From the NCBI GenBank assembly GCA_937880755.1, contig CALGRX010000017.1, positions 186,001-250,000 on the forward strand: a stretch of DNA of 64,000 nt. Direction: 5' to 3'. A program made the position numbers and the translations under genes. This DNA is from an uncultured Clostridia bacterium (GTDB taxonomy: Bacteria; Bacillota; Clostridia; Christensenellales; UBA3700). How positions within the stretch are numbered: position 1 is the first letter of the stretch; the number at the start of each line of letters is the position of its first letter. Of this stretch, positions 17,180 through 25,297 are shown piece after piece. The notes under the pieces are model-generated. The model saw only the letters and a program-made list of their open reading frames with translations. It did no database searches and was not told where the DNA came from.

Positions 17180-17241
17180 GAAAAATAAGAAGACACCATT
17201 GTCATTCGAACTTTGAGGGTTCGGATTTCAATGGTGTCTTC
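17180..17241 (-). terminator. Terminator downstream of tRNA-Ser
   Basis: 13-bp perfect stem (17189-17201 with 17229-17241), extended by an imperfect inner stem. On the minus strand it is followed by TTATTTTT. A second smaller hairpin (17150-17170) with a minus-strand T-run follows as back-up. Confidence 0.85.
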
Positions 17242-17244
17242 AAA

Positions 17245-17335
17245 TGGCGGAGACGGAGAGATTCGAACTCTCGTGCCACGTTAGTGACAAAACGATTTCG
17301 AGTCGTTCTCGTTACGACCACTTCGATACGTCTCC
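17245..17335 (-). tRNA. tRNA-Ser, anticodon CGA
   Basis: Minus-strand 91-base class II tRNA. The acceptor stem GGAGACG/CGTCTCC is perfect, the discriminator is G, and CCA is encoded. The anticodon loop CTCGAAA has anticodon CGA (reads UCG); there is a long variable arm, and the T loop is GTTCGAATC. The 3' end faces the AT-rich accessory region. Confidence 0.97.
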
Positions 17336-17349
17336 ACGCTTGCTATACA

Positions 17350-17378
17350 ATTATAAATACTCTCGCCGAAAAAATCAA
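17350..17378 (-). promoter_or_regulatory. Promoter of tRNA-Ser
   Basis: On the minus strand TTGATT, 17-base spacer, TATAAT, about 15 bases from the tRNA 5' end. Confidence 0.7.
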
Positions 17379-17533
17379 GGATATTGACGATATTGCTGAG
17401 AAAAATTAAACTTTTGGCATAATTTTTAACAAAAAACCTTTTTAATTTGTTTAATTTTTATCAACGGTATTGAAGTGGAGATTGCTTTATGATATTATTT
17501 TAGTTGGGGAAAATCCGCAAAAATGAGAGGGTT

Positions 17534-18290
17534 ATGAAAAAGAACGAAGCCCAATTATGGGACATGGTGCAGTTCATTTTTTCGCAATTATTACGATAGA
17601 ATGATGCACGCGATTTTGTGGTTTGACGGAGTAGTTGACTCGGTAGCCGTCCGTGCTTCCATAGGTCATATAGTAGACCGAGTCGAAGTATTGCGAAGCA
17701 CTTTTAGAGCTGGATTTTTTGACCGAAATGGGTGGTCAACGACCTTAACGAAGTTGGACAACTCGTGTAGGTAGTCGATACCGACGACGTATAAAAGGCG
17801 GCTTTTGAGTGCATATCTCAGTCGTTTAGTTACAAAGAGAAGTTGCAGATACGCGTCTTTATCGTGCAAGACGACACCAAGAGCGCAATAGCGTTTTTGG
17901 TCAATCACATGTGCTTTGACGGAGGAGATTTCGGCTATTTATTAGGCAAATTCGTCGAGTGTTACAACAATTATTTACGCGCGGGCAGTTGCGAGGACGT
18001 GGAGATAAAGACGGGTAGCCGAGACGGCAATAAGAATCGGCTACGTCAATCCTTTAATAGGTATGTCCAACATAGGCACCGTCGACCCTCAAAAGTCAAA
18101 CTCGACGGGTTGGAGATGACCGATGCCTTTATGAATGGCGCGACCAAATACAAACCGTACGTACAGGTGACTTTCAACGTTTTTGCGGGCGGGGAAAGCT
18201 GTGTATTGCTCAAAAATGCTCTCAAAAAGACCAAAAAATCATATCGGATTTTCTTGACGATATGATAGCTCAGATGGTAGAATTTGCCCA
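17534..18290 (+). pseudogene. Decayed condensation-domain-like acyltransferase
   Basis: Begins with an ATG and a GAGAGGG ribosome binding site, but the frame is broken several times. The stops include a TAG at about 17600 and others near 17760 and 17790. Pieces in shifting frames read like one protein. A segment YDRMMHAILWFDG is followed by VDRVEVLRSTFRA, and a later one (17843-18010) has VQDDTKSAIAFLVNHMCFDGGDFGYLL. That NHMxxDGxxF is a variant of the HHxxxDG acyl-transfer motif of condensation domains and alcohol/wax-ester-type acyltransferases. The remainder to about 18265 lacks a recognisable end. Clearly non-functional; the original substrate is unknown. Confidence 0.65.
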
Positions 18291-18309
18291 AAAATAATAG
18301 GAGAAAACA

Positions 18310-18780
18310 ATGAAAATTTTATTCGTATGCTCGTCCAACATTTGTCGCAGTCCGTATTGCGAATACGTCTTCAAAAGAATGGTTCAAGCCGACCCAAAGC
18401 TTGCCGAGAAAGTCACTTGGATACGTAGTGCGGCGGTGTTTAACAAGTCGTCAAAAATTCATCCCAAAGCCAAACTTGCATTGCTTAGAGAGGGCTTTGA
18501 CGAAGCGTATATCGACTCGCACCGACCTGCCTTCAAGTGGACTGACAAAGACTTGTTCGAGACTGCCGACGTCATCGTAGGAATGACTCGCACCAACAAG
18601 CTCGTCACGCCATGCAAATATCGCAAAAAGTTTATAACGCTATCCGAGCTTGTGGACGGAAAATACAAGGCTGTTCCCGACCCGTTTTTAGAGAGAGATA
18701 TCAACAAATACTACGCCGTAATGGATATTCTCAAAGATTATCTTGAGAGATATAGTCAAAAGCTGCTTGCTCAAGACTGA
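18310..18780 (+). CDS. Low-molecular-weight protein tyrosine phosphatase
   Basis: 156-residue cytosolic phosphatase. The P-loop is VCSSNICRSP, the CX5R active site with C7 and R13, and the general-acid aspartate is in VPDPF (D124). Both lie where the LMW-PTP family has them and the length is typical. RBS AGGAGA is seven bases upstream. It may act on tyrosine kinases or arginine-phosphorylated proteins (the YwlE subgroup has a Thr in the loop that is absent here). It lies just downstream of a dead gene and upstream of ppx, without a shared promoter that I can see. Confidence 0.9.
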   Translation: MKILFVCSSNICRSPYCEYVFKRMVQADPKLAEKVTWIRSAAVFNKSSKIHPKAKLALLREGFDEAYIDSHRPAFKWTDKDLFETADVIVGMTRTNKLVTPCKYRKKFITLSELVDGKYKAVPDPFLERDINKYYAVMDILKDYLERYSQKLLAQD

Positions 18781-18876
18781 GTCAAAAAAAAATAAAAACC
18801 TTTCCCAGATACAATTATTGATTATATTTTTGTTTAAAAATAATTAAAAAAACCGATTTTGTCAAAAAATAGGGTA

Positions 18877-18905
18877 TGGACATTATAAAAAAGGTATGAT
18901 ACAAT
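18877..18905 (+). promoter_or_regulatory. Promoter of the Ppx/GppA gene
   Basis: TGGACA, 17-base spacer, TACAAT, 33 bases ahead of the start codon. Confidence 0.7.
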
Positions 18906-18937
18906 TATAGTGGAATAAATTTAGAGGTAAAGAGTAT

Positions 18938-20452
18938 ATGGAAAAAATTGCGATAATAGATTTAGGATCGAATTCGCTCAGACTTGTTTTGGTTGACATT
19001 TTGGAAGGCGGTTATTTTACCGTATTCGACGAACTCAAAGAGACGGTACGTCTAGCTCAAGATATGGAGCTGGACGGCTTTTTGCAGCCTGCGAGAGTCG
19101 CCCAAACTATCAAAACGCTCAAAATGTTTAGAAGACTATGCGACGCCAACAAGGTGGAGCATATCTACGCTTACGCTACCGCGGCGGTGCGCAAAGCAAA
19201 AAATCAAAGAGGCTTTCTTGACGAAGTTCAAGCTACCACGGGCATCAAATTGAGAGTGCTCGATAGCGACGAAGAGGCTCAACTCGTCTATCAAGGCGTC
19301 ATCAATTCTATGGACATACCACGCGGTGTCATAGTCGACATCGGCGGCGGTAGCACGCAGATAATATATTACAATCGCAAGAGTTTGTTGGCGCACGCCA
19401 CGTTGCCTATCGGTTCGGTTGTTTTGACGGATATGTTCAAGGATATGGAGCTTTCTTCGGTAGAGAGAGCCGAGAGAGTCGAGGAGTACGTTTTGCAAGA
19501 GCTTGACAAGTACGATTGGCTCAAAGAGCTTTTGCCTGACACCAAGCTCATAGGTGTAGGCGGTGCTTTCCGCAACATAGGCAAGATAAGCAGAAAACTC
19601 AAAAAGTATCCTCTCGATATGACGCACAACTACGTCGTGCCTATTGCCGAGTTCAACAGTATCTACAACAATATCAAGACTCTCGACCTTGACAAAACTA
19701 TGAAAATCAAAGGCTTGTCCAGCGTCAGAGCAGACATATTCCCTGCCGCCTTGTCGGCAATCAAAGCCATAGCTTCCTTTACCAATTCCGAAGAATTGGT
19801 GGTATCGGGCAGCGGACTTAGGGAAGGAACGATGTTCAAATACGCCGTGCCTTCCACCAACGAAAAGCCAATCAGCGACGTGCTCGGACACAGCATCTAC
19901 TCGTTGCTCAATTTCTTTGGCGAGAATATCACTCATGCCGAGCAAGTTTACACTTTGTCTATACAACTCTTCAAACAGCTCAAAGTGTTGCACAAACTGC
20001 CAAGGGCTTACGTCAAAGTGTTGAGGACTGCCGCAATGCTACACGACTGTGGCAATCATATCAAGTATTACAACCATCACAAGCATTCCAACTATATCAT
20101 TCTCAATAGCAACCTTTACGGCATATCGCACAAAGATTTGGTAATGGCGGCTTTCGTGGCGTCAATGCACCGTAAGGGCGATATCGACACTGTTGAGTTT
20201 ATGAAATATCGCGATATGCTCACCGAAGAGGACCTCGACGCAATACTCAAACTCGGCGTAATCGTAAGGATAGCAGAGAGCCTCGATAGAAGTATGAGTA
20301 GCGTCATCACCAATATCACGTGCGACGTGCTTGGCGATAGCGTAATTATGAAGACGGAGAGCGACGGCGACTGCTCGTTGGAAATCAAAGACGCAATGAC
20401 GGCTGTCGGCGACTTTAGGAGAGCCTACAAGAAGAATTTGCAAATATTGTAA
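18938..20452 (+). CDS. ppx: Ppx/GppA-family exopolyphosphatase
   Basis: 504 residues. The N-terminal actin-like (ASKHA) phosphatase domain is shown by IDLGSNSLRLVLVDI (7-21) and VDIGGGSTQIIY (about 139-150). The C-terminal HD-type helical domain (about 310-500) contains AAMLHDCGNHIKYY and HHKHSNYII. Family enzymes hydrolyse long-chain polyphosphate or the gamma-phosphate of pppGpp; which one dominates cannot be decided from sequence. It has its own promoter and terminator, so it is a single-gene unit. A long shadow frame on the opposite strand (19136-19993) is not a gene. Confidence 0.92.
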   Translation: MEKIAIIDLGSNSLRLVLVDILEGGYFTVFDELKETVRLAQDMELDGFLQPARVAQTIKTLKMFRRLCDANKVEHIYAYATAAVRKAKNQRGFLDEVQATTGIKLRVLDSDEEAQLVYQGVINSMDIPRGVIVDIGGGSTQIIYYNRKSLLAHATLPIGSVVLTDMFKDMELSSVERAERVEEYVLQELDKYDWLKELLPDTKLIGVGGAFRNIGKISRKLKKYPLDMTHNYVVPIAEFNSIYNNIKTLDLDKTMKIKGLSSVRADIFPAALSAIKAIASFTNSEELVVSGSGLREGTMFKYAVPSTNEKPISDVLGHSIYSLLNFFGENITHAEQVYTLSIQLFKQLKVLHKLPRAYVKVLRTAAMLHDCGNHIKYYNHHKHSNYIILNSNLYGISHKDLVMAAFVASMHRKGDIDTVEFMKYRDMLTEEDLDAILKLGVIVRIAESLDRSMSSVITNITCDVLGDSVIMKTESDGDCSLEIKDAMTAVGDFRRAYKKNLQIL

Positions 20453-20455
20453 TCA

Positions 20456-20496
20456 TAAAACAAACGTAGCGGACCGTAAGGTCCGTTTTGTTTGTC
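20456..20496 (+). terminator. Terminator of ppx
   Basis: CGGACC-gtaa-GGTCCG stem with AAACAAA/TTTGTTT outer arms and a TTTTGTTTG tail. Confidence 0.8.
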
Positions 20497-20539
20497 AAAA
20501 ATTCAATCTAAAATAAATAAAAAAGCTGTACGAAGCGTA

Positions 20540-20568
20540 TTGATATCGACGAAAAAATATGCTAAAAT
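20540..20568 (+). promoter_or_regulatory. Promoter of the Sel1-maf-mreB unit
   Basis: TTGATA, 17-base spacer, TAAAAT, 31 bases ahead of the ATG at 20599. Confidence 0.65.
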
Positions 20569-20598
20569 AATAATATTATAAATACAAGTAGGTTGCGT

Positions 20599-22281
20599 AT
20601 GGATGTAAAAAAGATTACCAAAGCTGCAAAAAAAGACGGAAAAGCAGGCTTATTGCTTGCGAGAATGTACAACGAAGGCGTAGGCGTACCACAAAGCGAC
20701 GTCAAGGGTCTAAAACTTGCAATCAAGGCTTCCAAGACCAATCCCGAGGCTTACAATTTCGTTGCTTACAGTTATCTGCAAGGATACGGCGTGCCGGTCA
20801 GTCTCAAAAAAGCCGAAGAGTACTATCTCAAAGGCGTCAAAGCCGAGGACGGACTCGCCGAGTACAGTCTTGGCGTAATGTACAGCAGTGGCATATTGGG
20901 TAAAAAGGGCAAAAAGAAAGAAAATATTGCCGACGAGTATTTTGACAAAGCCAAAGCTAAGAACAACTGTTATAGTTTGTTCCAAGAAGGTATGCAACTA
21001 GAACTCGAGTCCAAGAGGATACTCAACGATCCTTCCGCAATAGCGAACAAGTCTTACGCCATTTTGTTGCAAAAGGACGCAATACGCAAGTTTGCTCAAT
21101 CTGCCAAGAGCGGTTGTCAAAACGCTCAACTCGCGCTTGCTATCAAATACGTCAAGGGCGACGGTATCAGAGCCGACTACGACAAAGCGTGGAATTTCCT
21201 CAATAAGATAGACGAAAACGTTTTGCCTATGGCAAGCTACTGCAAGGGATATATGTACGACTTGGGACTTGGCGTAGAGCAAGACTATTGGAAGGCGTAC
21301 GAATATTTCCTCAAGGCGCACAAAGAGGGAGTCGTTCAAGCAACCGTTGCGCTCGGCGTATGCGCGTTGAGCGGTTTTGGTTGTGACCAAGATTATCCTA
21401 CCGCCATTGCCTATTTCAAAGAGGCGGCAGAGCATCACAATCCTATCGCAATGTACTATATAGGTATTATATGCGCCGAGGGCTTAGGCGTAGACGCAGA
21501 CTTTGCCAAGGCGGAGAAGTACCTTATGAGTGCGGCCGAGGCGGGATATACTCCTGCGTATTTCCAACTAGGCAAACTGTGCGACAAGTCTATTCATCCC
21601 GACAACAACAAGCCTGACAAGTGCTTTGAGTACTATTCCAAAGCCGTTGAAGCGGGCTATGAAGAAGCCAAGGCGGGACTTGCGGGCTGTTACCTTACGG
21701 GTGCGGGCGTAACGCAAGACAACGACAAGGCTTATAGAGAGATGAGCGAGCTTGCTCAACAAGGTAATGCAGGCGCAATGTACGTTTTGGGCAATTGGTA
21801 CATAGAAGGTCAATGCGGATTGGCTCAAGATATCGACACGGCAATCAAGTTTTATATGCAATCGGCTGAGGCGGGCAACGCGCAAGCAACTAGCATACTG
21901 TACAAGATATACGACCAAGGCTTGGCGGGTATCGACAAGGACCCTGTCAAGGCGTTTGAATGGAAGGTCAACCTCGGCAAGTGTGGAGATAGCAAAGTAT
22001 ACTTCGATTTAGCCAAGGCTTACGAGAGCGGTATCAAGGGTATCGTAGAGGTTGACGGCGAGATGGCTGCATATTGGTACGCCAAGTGCACCAGAGAGAG
22101 TGAAGTAAAGGAGCAGAGAGAAAAATCCGCCAACAAGCTGTCCAAGTTTGCCAAGGATATGGACGGCAATTGGGACTTCAAAGAATTGGTAGTAAGGAGA
22201 GATAAAGCCAAGCTCAAAGAGCTCAAGAGAAACAAAGGCAAAAAGGCAAAGAGCGATATCGACGAGGTAGCCGAGGCGTAA
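20599..22281 (+). CDS. Sel1-repeat (TPR-like) protein
   Basis: 560-residue cytoplasmic protein made almost wholly of about 13 Sel1-like repeats, each around 36 residues with the A..YxxGxGVxxDxxKAxxxxxxAAxxG pattern (for example LARMYNEGVGVPQSD, YMYDLGLGVEQDY, IICAEGLGVDADF). It ends in a lysine-rich charged tail (about 510-560). Such solenoids are protein-interaction scaffolds. The ATG at 20599 is chosen over the TTG at 20593 because the latter lacks spacing to AAGTAGG. Only one base separates its stop from maf, so it is in the cell-shape operon, where Bacillus has no such gene; a scaffold role in division or envelope assembly is inference. Confidence 0.85.
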   Translation: MDVKKITKAAKKDGKAGLLLARMYNEGVGVPQSDVKGLKLAIKASKTNPEAYNFVAYSYLQGYGVPVSLKKAEEYYLKGVKAEDGLAEYSLGVMYSSGILGKKGKKKENIADEYFDKAKAKNNCYSLFQEGMQLELESKRILNDPSAIANKSYAILLQKDAIRKFAQSAKSGCQNAQLALAIKYVKGDGIRADYDKAWNFLNKIDENVLPMASYCKGYMYDLGLGVEQDYWKAYEYFLKAHKEGVVQATVALGVCALSGFGCDQDYPTAIAYFKEAAEHHNPIAMYYIGIICAEGLGVDADFAKAEKYLMSAAEAGYTPAYFQLGKLCDKSIHPDNNKPDKCFEYYSKAVEAGYEEAKAGLAGCYLTGAGVTQDNDKAYREMSELAQQGNAGAMYVLGNWYIEGQCGLAQDIDTAIKFYMQSAEAGNAQATSILYKIYDQGLAGIDKDPVKAFEWKVNLGKCGDSKVYFDLAKAYESGIKGIVEVDGEMAAYWYAKCTRESEVKEQREKSANKLSKFAKDMDGNWDFKELVVRRDKAKLKELKRNKGKKAKSDIDEVAEA

Positions 22282-22282
22282 T

Positions 22283-22846
22283 ATGCGTATAATTTTGGCG
22301 TCCAAGTCGCCTCGTAGAAGAGAGCTGATGAGCACGGCATTTGACGACGTGCAAGTGGTGACCAAGGACGTGGAAGAGAGGTGCGGTTATGCAAGACCTA
22401 GCAAAATCGTAACCTACCTTGCCACCGTCAAGATGGCTGATATAGACAGTCTCTATCCCGACGCGTGCGTAGTCAGCGGAGATACTATAGTATATTACGA
22501 CGGCAAGGTTTACGGTAAGCCTCACACCAAAGAGGTCGCAAGGCGCTATCTTAGAGAGCTCAGCGGCAAGAGACACGGCGTCTACACGGGTGTATGCGTA
22601 TCGTACCACGGCGAGAGAGTGACATTTTACGTCAAATCCATCGTCAAATTCAAGAGTTTGAGCGATAGTCAGATAGACGAATATATCGACGTTTGCAATC
22701 CGCTAGACAAGGCGGGCGCGTACGGTATACAGGACAAGCAGGTTGTAGAGAGTTTTAGCGGGAGCTATTCCAACATAATAGGTTTGCCGATAGAGAACGT
22801 CAAAGAGGTTGTAGAGGCATTGGAGAAGAAGTATGAAAATGGCTGA
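22283..22846 (+). CDS. maf: Maf-like nucleoside triphosphate pyrophosphatase
   Basis: 187-residue Maf/HAM1-fold enzyme that hydrolyses non-canonical or dTTP/UTP-type nucleotides to monophosphates and is linked to septum formation. Signatures: the N-terminal LASKSPRRRELM (phosphate-binding), the VVSGDTIVYYDGKVYGKP segment (catalytic Asp in SGDT), and GAYGIQDK near the C-terminus. It is immediately downstream of the Sel1 gene and overlaps mreB by 14 bases, matching the maf-mreB neighbourhood of Bacillus. Confidence 0.93.
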   Translation: MRIILASKSPRRRELMSTAFDDVQVVTKDVEERCGYARPSKIVTYLATVKMADIDSLYPDACVVSGDTIVYYDGKVYGKPHTKEVARRYLRELSGKRHGVYTGVCVSYHGERVTFYVKSIVKFKSLSDSQIDEYIDVCNPLDKAGAYGIQDKQVVESFSGSYSNIIGLPIENVKEVVEALEKKYENG

Positions 22847-23837
22847 ATTGGTCATAGATATTGGCACAAAGTTTATAACGATAAGCCAAAAAGGCAAAGG
22901 TATCGTGCTCAAAGAGCCTTGCGTAGCCCTCGTGGAGGGACGTAGGGGGAAACTTGTATTGGTTGATTGCGGTAGAGGCGCTATAGGTGGCAAAGTTAGT
23001 GAAAATCAACAGATAGTATTCCCTGTCAAGGGCGGTATTATTTTGCACGAAAACGCTTTCGTACTGATGATGCGCAACTTTATCAATAGGCTCGTCGCGC
23101 CACGACCAATATTCCGTCAACCCGTCAAAGCCATTGCGTGCGTATCGTGCGGACTCACCAATACCGAAAAGGAACAAATCGAAAAGTGCCTTATCAAGGC
23201 GGGTGTGAGAGAAGTTATAATTCTCGAGTCGCCAATCGCCGTTGCGGCAAGCGTTGACGACGCTTCCACCCAATTCGTAGTGGATATAGGCGCAAGCAAG
23301 AGCGAAGTGGCTATCGTGTCGCCAAGCGGAATAATCAGCGGTTGCAGTGTCAATATAGGAGGAGATACCTTCAATCAAGCAATCGTCGACTATATCACCG
23401 ACACCAAGCGTTGTCGTATGCCTATCGCCTATGCCGAGAAAGCAAAAAAACAAGTCGGCTCACTATACGAAAACGACCTTACTTGCATCAATATGGACTT
23501 GCAGGAGATAGGAACCAACCGAATTTTTGAATACAAAATCACGGCAAAGGATATCAAAAACGCGATAGAAGGGCAAGTTGCCAAGCTGGTAGAAGTAATA
23601 TATAATCTCAGTTTCCAAATTCCCGACAATTGCGCTCAAGAAGTGTATCTCAACGGTATAACGCTGTCGGGCGGTTGTGCGGTTTTTCCGGGGCTTAGCG
23701 AGTATATAGCTATGGCAATGGAGATGAAAGTCAACGTTTCTAACGACCCTTCCAACGACATCGTCAAGGGAGCGATGACATTTTTGGAGCATAGAGAAAA
23801 ATTGAGTAGAGTACTCAACGTAGGAAGCTTGAATTAA
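22833..23837 (+). CDS. mreB: MreB-family actin-like rod-shape protein
   Basis: 334-residue bacterial actin homologue that guides cell-wall elongation. Actin-fold motifs visible: phosphate-1 LVIDIGTKFITI (5-16), phosphate-2 FVVDIGASKSEVAIV (about 148-162), and the adenosine motif LSGGCAVFPGLSEYI (about 275-289). It overlaps maf. The sequence is rather divergent from canonical MreB (weak N-terminal amphipathic helix, IGGKV instead of the usual MxGRTP), so an Mbl/MreBH-like paralogue role is possible. No mreC or mreD follows, unlike Bacillus; a terminator comes directly after. Confidence 0.85.
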   Translation: MKMAELVIDIGTKFITISQKGKGIVLKEPCVALVEGRRGKLVLVDCGRGAIGGKVSENQQIVFPVKGGIILHENAFVLMMRNFINRLVAPRPIFRQPVKAIACVSCGLTNTEKEQIEKCLIKAGVREVIILESPIAVAASVDDASTQFVVDIGASKSEVAIVSPSGIISGCSVNIGGDTFNQAIVDYITDTKRCRMPIAYAEKAKKQVGSLYENDLTCINMDLQEIGTNRIFEYKITAKDIKNAIEGQVAKLVEVIYNLSFQIPDNCAQEVYLNGITLSGGCAVFPGLSEYIAMAMEMKVNVSNDPSNDIVKGAMTFLEHREKLSRVLNVGSLN

Positions 23838-23870
23838 TAGGCAAATAGTACGATAGTATCGAATTTTGAC

Positions 23871-23897
23871 ACGGCGTAGCGATACGCCGTATTTTTT
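23871..23897 (+). terminator. Terminator of the Sel1-maf-mreB unit
   Basis: Perfect 8-bp stem ACGGCGTA/TACGCCGT with a GCGA loop and ATTTTTT tail. Confidence 0.85.
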
Positions 23898-24017
23898 GAC
23901 AAACTTAGTTGTTTTGCTACCAAAATAGCAATAATTCTCTATACACGGATATTTATAATGTTTTTATACGGCAAGAGCGTGCATATGTACGCTCGGCCGT
24001 GCGTATGAGGAGCAAGT

Positions 24018-24812
24018 ATGGCAAGAAAAATCGTATTGACTTCCGGCAAGGGCGGAGTGGGCAAGACTAGTATCAGCGCGTCGCTAGGCATAAGCCTTGC
24101 GGGTCGCAACAATAGGTGCCTCATTATCGACGCCGACGTTGGACTCAACAACCTTGACGTGGTTATGGGAGTAGAGAACCAACTCGTGTACGATATGGCT
24201 GACGTGATAGCGGGCAAATGCACTATATCCAACGCTTTGATACAAGACAAGTACAATGCGGGGTTGTACGTTTTGCCGTCGTCGCACGCCTTCAACGACG
24301 TGCAAGTATCGGCGGCGGAATTTCGTAGTCTTATATATCGTCTGGAGGATAGCTTTGACTTTATTCTCATAGACTGCCCTGCCGGCATAGACGTAGGCTT
24401 TCATAGGGCGGTGAGCGGAGCCGACGAGGCGATAGTCGTCACCACGCCACATATATCCGCCATCAGGGACGGGGACAAAGTTCTATCAATGTTGGCAAGC
24501 TACGGGCTCAACGCTATCAGCGTGATAGTCAACAGAGTGAGGGGCGACCTGGTATTGCAAGGCAATATGATGAGCGCCGAAGATATTGCCAAGGTTTTGA
24601 GATATCCCCTCATAGGCGTAGTGCCCGAGGACGACAACCTCACTATATACTCTCAGTTAGGCAGGATAGGGCTCAACGCTCATCAATCGAGGATAGCCGT
24701 CGACCTCATTGCCGACAATATCCTCAGTGGCAAAACTCGGCTATACGACCCGACTTTGCGTTATAGAGGGTTGATAGGAAAGCTCAAAATGTGGTTGGAG
24801 AAGAGTATATGA
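24018..24812 (+). CDS. minD: Septum-site-determining ATPase MinD
   Basis: 264-residue ParA/MinD ATPase that places the division site from the membrane. Deviant Walker A KGGVGKTSIS (9-18), switch DADVGLNNLD (about 40-49), LIDCPAGID (about 116-124), and a C-terminal basic amphipathic helix (IGKLKMWLEKSI), the membrane-targeting sequence. GAGGAG ribosome binding site. ATGA overlap with minE. minC is not next to it. Confidence 0.95.
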   Translation: MARKIVLTSGKGGVGKTSISASLGISLAGRNNRCLIIDADVGLNNLDVVMGVENQLVYDMADVIAGKCTISNALIQDKYNAGLYVLPSSHAFNDVQVSAAEFRSLIYRLEDSFDFILIDCPAGIDVGFHRAVSGADEAIVVTTPHISAIRDGDKVLSMLASYGLNAISVIVNRVRGDLVLQGNMMSAEDIAKVLRYPLIGVVPEDDNLTIYSQLGRIGLNAHQSRIAVDLIADNILSGKTRLYDPTLRYRGLIGKLKMWLEKSI

Positions 24813-25045
24813 ACAATAAAAATCAAGCGCTAAACAGACTAAAGAGAGTATTGTTGCAAGACAAAGTGCATTCCTACGAGGGCTTTTTGAGAGTTATCAA
24901 GGGTGACTTGTACACTTTGATGAGTTGTTATATGACTGTCAAAGAGCCTATCGAGATAGAGTTTGACGTGGACGAGGATGGCGACTGCAATTTTTGCATA
25001 AGGGTGAGTGCCTCCAATCTCAAAAGTCCAAAAACTATGATATGA
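24809..25045 (+). CDS. minE: Cell division topological specificity factor MinE
   Basis: 78-residue protein. The N-terminal ALNRLKRVLLQDK resembles the MinD-activating/anti-MinCD helix, and LRVIKGDLYTLMSCYM matches the start of the MinE dimerisation domain. The ATG at 24809 overlaps the minD stop (ATGA), typical of coupled partners; the GTG at 24791 would lack a ribosome binding site. With MinD this indicates an oscillating (MinE-type) rather than DivIVA-type Min system. The C-terminus is short. Confidence 0.85.
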   Translation: MNNKNQALNRLKRVLLQDKVHSYEGFLRVIKGDLYTLMSCYMTVKEPIEIEFDVDEDGDCNFCIRVSASNLKSPKTMI

Positions 25046-25117
25046 ACGACGTGAATATATAGGTATATTGCCGTCGCAGCCGACATAGATTGTACTATCC
25101 AGATAGAGAGGTGCAAT

Positions 25118-25297
25118 ATGAAATATGATGAAAATCAAGCTGTGCAGTCGGTAAGCTATCCCAACGAAAACGTGCTTAGGCGTACCACTATCAAAAAGAA
25201 AGTTAAGCTTCTCGACGTGCTTATAGTGCAGTCTATACTTTGCGTAGCGGTCAGTTGTGGTCTTATCATATCCCGTTTACTCATGACCATTCTTTGA
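25118..25297 (+). CDS. Short membrane protein at the spoIVFA position
   Basis: 59-residue ORF. A polar, basic N-terminal 35 residues is followed by one hydrophobic helix (LLDVLIVQSILCVAVSCGLIISRLLMTIL; residues about 31-59), stopping right after the membrane segment. It sits between minE and spoIVFB, exactly where Bacillus has spoIVFA, whose N-terminus is similarly a cytosolic tail plus one helix before a LytM domain. The LytM part is absent. Its stop overlaps the next start (TTGA). It may be a minimal SpoIVFA-like regulator or a truncated gene. Homology is positional inference. Confidence 0.5.
   Translation: MKYDENQAVQSVSYPNENVLRRTTIKKKVKLLDVLIVQSILCVAVSCGLIISRLLMTIL

Noticed and set aside
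4184..17335. Prophage
   Set aside because: No capsid, terminase, portal, tail, lysis or integrase gene can be found in the accessory region.
19136..19993. 285-codon frame antisense to ppx
   Set aside because: Fully inside a convincing gene in the opposite direction, no start signal or recognisable domain.
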